A stretch of DNA of 64,000 nt. It comes from Hymenolepis diminuta. Lineage: Eukaryota; Platyhelminthes; Cestoda; Cyclophyllidea; Hymenolepididae. Of this stretch, positions 58,840 through 64,000 are shown piece by piece; position 1 is the first letter of the stretch; each line of letters opens with the position of its first letter. Below the pieces are notes generated by a model. The model was given only the letters and a program-made list of their open reading frames with translations. It did not search any database and was not told the DNA's origin. The translations under genes were made by a program, and so were the position numbers. The stretch spans positions 1 to 64,000 of the forward strand of contig CAADRB010000006.1 of the NCBI GenBank assembly GCA_900708905.1, read 5' to 3'.

Positions 58840-61800
58840 CTAATAATTTTTAGGTTGATTGATAAATTCAGCGAGCTGATTCCATATTATCGATTTCGCG
58901 TTACGTAGGCTGCTCATTATACAAGGCCGACCAATCGCATTGCCCCAAATCAAAGCGAAGTTACCAGCACCTGCTAACATGAGCACCAGCGAAGAGAAGA
59001 ATTTGTAGGCTGGATGACATACTGGAACTGCTGTTCCAAAAACCAGGAAAGCCACAATCAAGATGGGTGCTATTACCAAATATATCAACTTTTTCTTGTT
59101 CTCCATTTGAACCTGTTTTTTGATTACATTATCAGCCTCGATCAAAAGGGTTTCCAGAGGTTCTTCAGAGTTCACTGGAGGATTTTCTATAAAAGTAGGA
59201 GAATTTTTCAGAAACAAATTAAATTAAATCATTTAGGCTAATTTTAGTTAAAGTATAAATAAAATTACTTTTTTAAATTAGCATTTATAAAACATTGCAC
59301 TTATATCGATTTAAAATATAGAATTTTTAAATTAAAATACTAGAATTTAATGAATCGTTTAAAATTTACCCTCAGGAACGGGATTTTCATGCCTTCTAAT
59401 GATAAACTCCCCCGTGACGAGAGCATGATCGGAGTAGAAGAGGCCAGGATTACTTGGCACCTCCGACATTTTGACTTGGCAGTGCTCGCACTCAATCGTC
59501 ACACCTGAAATCAATCCAAAGTACTGACAAGTGTATTCACATTAATTAGACGTTAATGGAATAACTTTAAATTTCTCGATGAAAAAATGCTTAATTTGAG
59601 ATAGCCGACTGAGATTTTTCCAGTGTTGTAATTAGTATCATTTTATTGACATTTCTAATACAGTACATTATTGTATTTTAATTAAAAATATGAACTTTCA
59701 AGGAAAACATGGCCTTCACTGCAAATAAATTTGCATTTAAAACTGGAAAAAAAGGGCATCAGTAGAATGGAATTTAAGTAAAAGCTTTCGGATTTGAGAG
59801 AACGCGCACTGATAAAAATATTTTACGATCTACAAGTTCGATACCAAAGTTTTTCAGATAGAGAAGAAGGAGAGAGAATAAGTTAACTTCAACAGCTACC
59901 TAAAAATACACAAACGGATCAATGATATAAAATATAAGGGAAACGCAAAAGATATTAATTATAAAATATAATTTTCTCAAGGAGAAGTATTTACTAAAAT
60001 ATTTTTCTCACATCAGAATAATATCCCTATCTTGACACCTCCTCTTTTAAGCTGTATTCTGGTGATTCTTTCAGTTCCAGTCTGCGCCTTCGTACGACTA
60101 ATGATTTCTGTCATTGTTCTCACCCCTTTTTGCTAGACTTCGTCTTTCCATATTTCGTGGTTCACGGTTTACGCTCTGGACGCCTAGAACAGCATTCAGT
60201 AATCACTTTTAATTACGAAAGAAGATCTCTTCTCAATCTGATTAACATAGTTCATCTTTAATTTTGATCTGGGCACATCTCTCCCTGTTTTCCGTGAAAT
60301 CGGGATAATATCAGAGGGTGTTTACAACTGCAGTTTGACCTCATGGCTATTGATCTACATGGTCACATATTTTCGCCTATTCACACCACTGACCTCATTC
60401 GTAAACACTCAGGGATTTTGTAGAGCTCGCTGATTTGACCTCCTGGATCATGTTTCCCTTTCCAGATTCTGTTTCATTCAGTATCTTATTGTGCCCGTAG
60501 CACAATTTGCAGATGTAAGAATTAAACGGATAAAATCGGGTAAAGTGCAATTCACTACAGAACCAGAATTCAGATGGGATCTTACGGGAAGAGAAAACAT
60601 TCGGGAAACATTCCCACTGGAAATCCTTTCGAGTCTATTCACATAACTCTGATCACTAGATTTCTGCTGAGTCATGCCACTTTCACACTTGATGTCCAAT
60701 TACATGCATTCATTAGCAAGATTCCCACACGTGGATCTATCACTTTCTTCAATATTTCTGAGGATTTGCCAACAGACATCAATGCGACAAAATTCTCGAG
60801 GACCATACAAAAACCGTAAACATTTTAAATGGTCCTGTGAAATAGGAAAGTTGAAAACAAGTACTTACACGGCAAGCACAGGTCATACAGACCTCATCAT
60901 GCTTTTTTAACAACGTATGACATTTAAAGCATTTTCGATTTTCAAAAGAAATTTTACTAAACAATTTTTTGTGTTCATCTCTGCGTAACAAACCCACGGT
61001 CTCTGACGCTCTAGAAGACCACTAATTTTCCAGTAGCGATAAGGAAAATCTTACTGGAGAGCCCATTTTCAACTACCCCCGGACGATAGAAGACGTAGTC
61101 CAATCGAACCCCATTTCCATAGTGTTTGGTCCACTTTTTGTTGGCATAAGGACAGTCAGCTCGTTCACATGTTGCCCCCTCAAATTCCATCAACTCGAGA
61201 TTCGTTACTGGATGTCGCGCAGTCTGAAAAGTAATTCAAAAGTAAAAAGCATAAATCACTAGGGATATTATAATTAATATAAGTAAAGTGAGTTAGAAAA
61301 CCATATATATGTTAAGAAATGAAAAAAGGTCTCAAAAGAAGTGCCAAAAATGAAATAAAATGCGGTAAATTGAAAATATTTAATTTGACGTAGAGTAGAT
61401 CATCTCGAATTAAATTTCCTCGTGGGTAAGTAGCAAATGCACGAAGAGAGAAACGCAGGAGTAAGTATATTACAAGAGTTGTCCGTTATCTGCGTTTTTT
61501 TACTGGCGAAATATGTACGCTATCAAGGAAGCGGTGAGTACAAATTCTTAACCAATATCCTTCGAGTGAAACGTTCGAAAACAGTTCGAGCGAACGAAAA
61601 TGAATTGTTACCAAAACGAATTAAAGGAATATAGTTAAGAAGAAATTTAAGACATTTTTCGAGAATCCTTCACTATTTTACGTAAAAAAAATCCATCTGA
61701 GTATGAAAGTCAAATGCATAGATCAAATATACAGCAGCATAAGTTCAATGAATAAGATTATTTCCTGGAGAAATCTCTGATCGATATACATAACATTGGG

Positions 61801-62885
61801 ATTCTTACTTTAATCTCAGTCATGTTCAATTCCGCTTTAAAATGAGAGGACATGTTGTTAAAGAGATCACATCAAAATAATCATATTGTACTTTAGAACC
61901 GTAACTACCGCTTTGGAAATTAAAGCGAATGTATTATAATTCTATTTCAAATACATGGAAAAGATAGTGAATCATTAGGAAGTAAAACTACTTTACATGA
62001 AATATATTTCATGAGATATTGACAAATTTTTATTGGTTTTCGAAAACGTTTTTTTCCTTTTGCTACGAATAAAAAAAACCATGTGCAAGATGACAATAGA
62101 CGAAGACTAAAGCCTAGCAATGCTCTAATCCGTTCATTCAGAGGAAATTAAAATAAACGATTTTCTTTTACTATTGTAAGAGCTAATGAACCAGAACCAG
62201 ACCATAGAAGATAAAACTATAGCCGGCAGCTAACAACAGCGAACGGCAGTTCCAAAAGTTAAAACACAAAGAGTTGTACTGGCCAAAGTGTATTGAATAA
62301 ATCACGATGAGAATTCGAGAGAGCAAGCGAAAAATGAGAGTGAGATGACAAGAAATGCAAAGCGCGCGTCTGAGTCTGCTGGTTGACATACAATGACAGT
62401 TTATATGAATCATTTGGGCAAGGACGCGCGGGAGGATATGAGCGTAGTGTACTTTTAAATGAGATAGGACAGTTAGAGAAAAAATGGAAATCAATAAACC
62501 TGTATAGACATAACAGATAGGGGTTTATGTCATAGAAACATAAAGGCAAAAAATCAATGTATTTCCATAATGACTGTGACTGAAGAGTAATCTTTGTAGG
62601 TACACGGTCATCCATCACCATGAGATATAGAAAATTATTTTATTTAAGTCGTAAAAAATTAGCATTGGGAGTTACCTGATCTAGCCACGCGTCCTTTAGT
62701 CCAAGAGATCGCTTCAGCAGTCGAATTGCTGTAGTGTATGGTTCCAAATTAAGATCTCCAGCGATAAAAATTGCATCAGCTGAACCAGCCGAAGCTCTGA
62801 CGAATTCCATAAGTTCAATAGCTTGTGTTAATCGGTGACCTTCTACGGGATCGTCTTCGTGTTTCAATTTGTACCTTGCATGAGT
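58840..62885 (-). CDS. SMPD2: Neutral sphingomyelinase (SMPD2 type), C-terminal part, five exons in window
   Basis: Membrane enzyme that cleaves sphingomyelin to ceramide and phosphocholine. Exons in gene order are 62676-62885, 61055-61223, 59370-59504 and 58840-59186, joined in frame (286 residues plus stop); any earlier exon is not in the window. Landmarks of the DNase I-like (endonuclease/exonuclease/phosphatase) fold are visible: THARYK (human THLHAEY), HRLTQAIELMEF, the metal-site motif IFIAGDLNLEP, VRLDYVFYRPG and the catalytic YSDHALVTGEF. The last exon encodes two hydrophobic segments (LIYLVIAPILIVAFLVFG and FSSLVLMLAGAGNFALIWG), matching the C-terminal two-helix anchor of SMPD2. Human SMPD2 has about 290 residues from the same point, so the C-terminal part is full length. 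The N-terminal catalytic half, with the first metal-binding Glu, is missing because it lies beyond 64000. Note: four coding exons were identified; the count of five in the title field allows for the next one outside. Confidence 0.88.
59505..61054. other. Sphingomyelinase intron (1.55 kb)
   Basis: Between coding exons 61055-61223 and 59370-59504. Open frames at 60478-60699 and 60574-60910 overlap on both strands and have no support. The part around 60040-60180 is pyrimidine-rich and differs in composition, perhaps an old repeat. Confidence 0.6.
61224..62675. other. Sphingomyelinase intron (1.45 kb)
   Basis: Between coding exons 62676-62885 and 61055-61223. Overlapping minus-strand frames at 62183-62621 are hydrophobic and unsupported. 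Nothing else was recognised. Confidence 0.6.
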
Positions 62886-63631
62886 CTAAGAAAAGAAAAT
62901 TAAAAGTTTCGCAAGAGTTCACACTTCCATTAAATAATTGATTCTTCTGGAGTGATGGTAATGACAAAGGCTTTATCAATTCCAACCATGGATGCCATTT
63001 GGTAACAATATCTTTAACAATGAACATGCAAAATCAGACATTTTTAAATAGATTCGGGTGATTCCATGATGGTTGAAGAGTGACAAGACTCCTTCAGATG
63101 ATTTTATTTGCAGGTTTGAACATCCTGAACATCCCCGGGTAAACACCTGTATTTCTTCCTGTTGGGCAGAGTCTGCGAGTTAGACAGTATAGCTGACAGC
63201 CAATAACTATACAATTTCAGCTTTATAAGCAAAGATTAGGTTGTAAACTTTCCGTAAATTCCTTCTTAAGGCAGCAAATTAATACACTGGTGACCGTAAC
63301 GTGATTTCCATGACTTGAAACAAGTCTATTATTGCCAACTATATTTCAGATTTCTCGCGATTACTGATGAAACGGAGGTCCATTTCTAAATCTCGTTAGA
63401 ACCTATGACAAAAAGATTAACAAAACTTTGTTGTCAGGGTCGTCAATATAGTAATTTGCCACCTTAAAAAGGGATTTACGGCAGAATATCTAACTAAGAG
63501 AGCAGACTAAACTATTTTTCAGATTAATGTATATGTAAATAATGTAAAATTACTAGCGCAATATTATTTAGATAATATCGGATAGTCAATGAACACTTTC
63601 AAACCGATAATTGGTTTTGCTTATTAGTAAT
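62886..63631. other. Sphingomyelinase intron (continues past the right edge)
   Basis: Begins at the acceptor before the first visible exon. I searched it for the conserved N-terminal sphingomyelinase motifs and found none, so the preceding exon should lie beyond 64000. Confidence 0.5.
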
Positions 63632-63855
63632 AACAGCCATCGGTGGCGTGTTGACTTCTGTGCTCGTCTGTCATGTAGGAAGTCACGAGTTCGACTCCTA
63701 TCGACACACTATTAGCGAGTGGAATAACCAACTGGTTAAATTTGCGAATGTAGAAGTTGGCAGAATTCGTATCTCCCACCAAAAAGGCTTCTCTACCCAA
63801 GATGAGCGTTGAAAAATGCTTTCCCAAAGGGGCATGGGAGTTATTAGTACCTTTA
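63632..63855 (+). repeat. tRNA-derived SINE-like repeat, plus orientation
   Basis: Head GGTGGCGTGTTGACTTCTGTGCTCGTCTGTCATGTAGGAAGTCACGAGTTCGACTCC, with a near-consensus B box (GAGTTCGACTCC). The body follows with AGTGGAATAACCAACTGG and the tail ATGAGCGTTGAAAAATGCTTTCCC...GGGAGTTATTA. This is the clearest copy for reading the tRNA-like head directly. Confidence 0.6.
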
Positions 63856-64000
63856 AGTTTAGCAAGAAAAAAAAGAAAAGAGCCGAAATTAAATCAAAAG
63901 TAAACATGTTTCTCCAATCGATTTTTATGAATATATTTAAGCAGGTTAAATTTGATTGAAAATGGTTTGAAAAAATTCTGATGGTAGATCGGATTATTAG

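Noticed and set aside
62183..62621. Two overlapping minus-strand frames of 103 and 120 codons inside the sphingomyelinase gene
   Set aside because: They lie in an intron, read through its composition in two frames at once and match none of the conserved sphingomyelinase motifs.
1..64000. CRISPR array, prokaryotic operon or defence island
   Set aside because: No spaced identical repeats were seen. All recognised genes are spliced animal housekeeping genes.
62886..64000. N-terminal exons of the sphingomyelinase
   Set aside because: Searched on the minus strand for the conserved N-terminal catalytic motifs; none was found before the right edge.

Overview
This window is nuclear DNA of an invertebrate animal, most likely a parasitic flatworm (AT-rich, tapeworm-like; a fluke such as a schistosome is the main alternative). 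The inference rests on spliced genes with canonical GT/AG introns, many only 31-43 bp or 70-82 bp long and concentrated at the 5' ends of genes, with kilobase introns further 3'. Small 5' introns and large 3' introns are a known flatworm pattern. The intergenic DNA is full of old, diverged repeats. I see no bacterial or viral gene organisation and no CRISPR array.

Layout: (1) 70-744, plus: last three exons of an unrecognised gene cut by the left edge. (2) 4821-7878, plus: five-exon gene for a 235-residue RING-finger protein with no ortholog I can name. (3) 7879-27406: about 19.5 kb without a confident protein gene. It holds a duplicated repeat pair (10.9/11.6 kb), a promoter-like cluster with a small candidate exon (12.2-12.5 kb), a decayed Ty3/Gypsy integrase with a 3' LTR-like block (17.6-18.85 kb), an intron-containing tRNA-Leu(CAA)-like sequence (19.6 kb) and a second tRNA-like piece (20.0 kb). 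(4) 27407-37763, minus: complete transportin-1 (nuclear import receptor), ten exons, 883 residues. (5) 38101-39111, plus: complete five-exon Fcf2/DNTTIP2-type pre-rRNA processing protein, 242 residues, divergent from transportin across a 337-bp shared upstream region. (6) 41492-51699, minus: complete NDE1/NDEL1 (dynein/LIS1 cofactor), five exons, 285 residues, with a 7.8-kb last intron loaded with repeats. (7) 58840-62885, minus: the C-terminal five exons of a neutral sphingomyelinase (SMPD2 type); its N-terminal half lies beyond the right edge.

The genes are housekeeping genes with no obvious pathway in common; I see no operon-like or defence-like cluster. The repeats are the most interesting layer. 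There is a tRNA-derived SINE-like family with at least ten copies in both orientations, a second short family sharing its head design, an LTR-like block found both beside the integrase relic and alone inside a transportin intron, and two or three further unnamed repeat families recognised because copies recur within the window.

All exon joins were worked out by hand from reading frame, splice dinucleotides and remembered family conservation. They were not checked against transcripts or databases.
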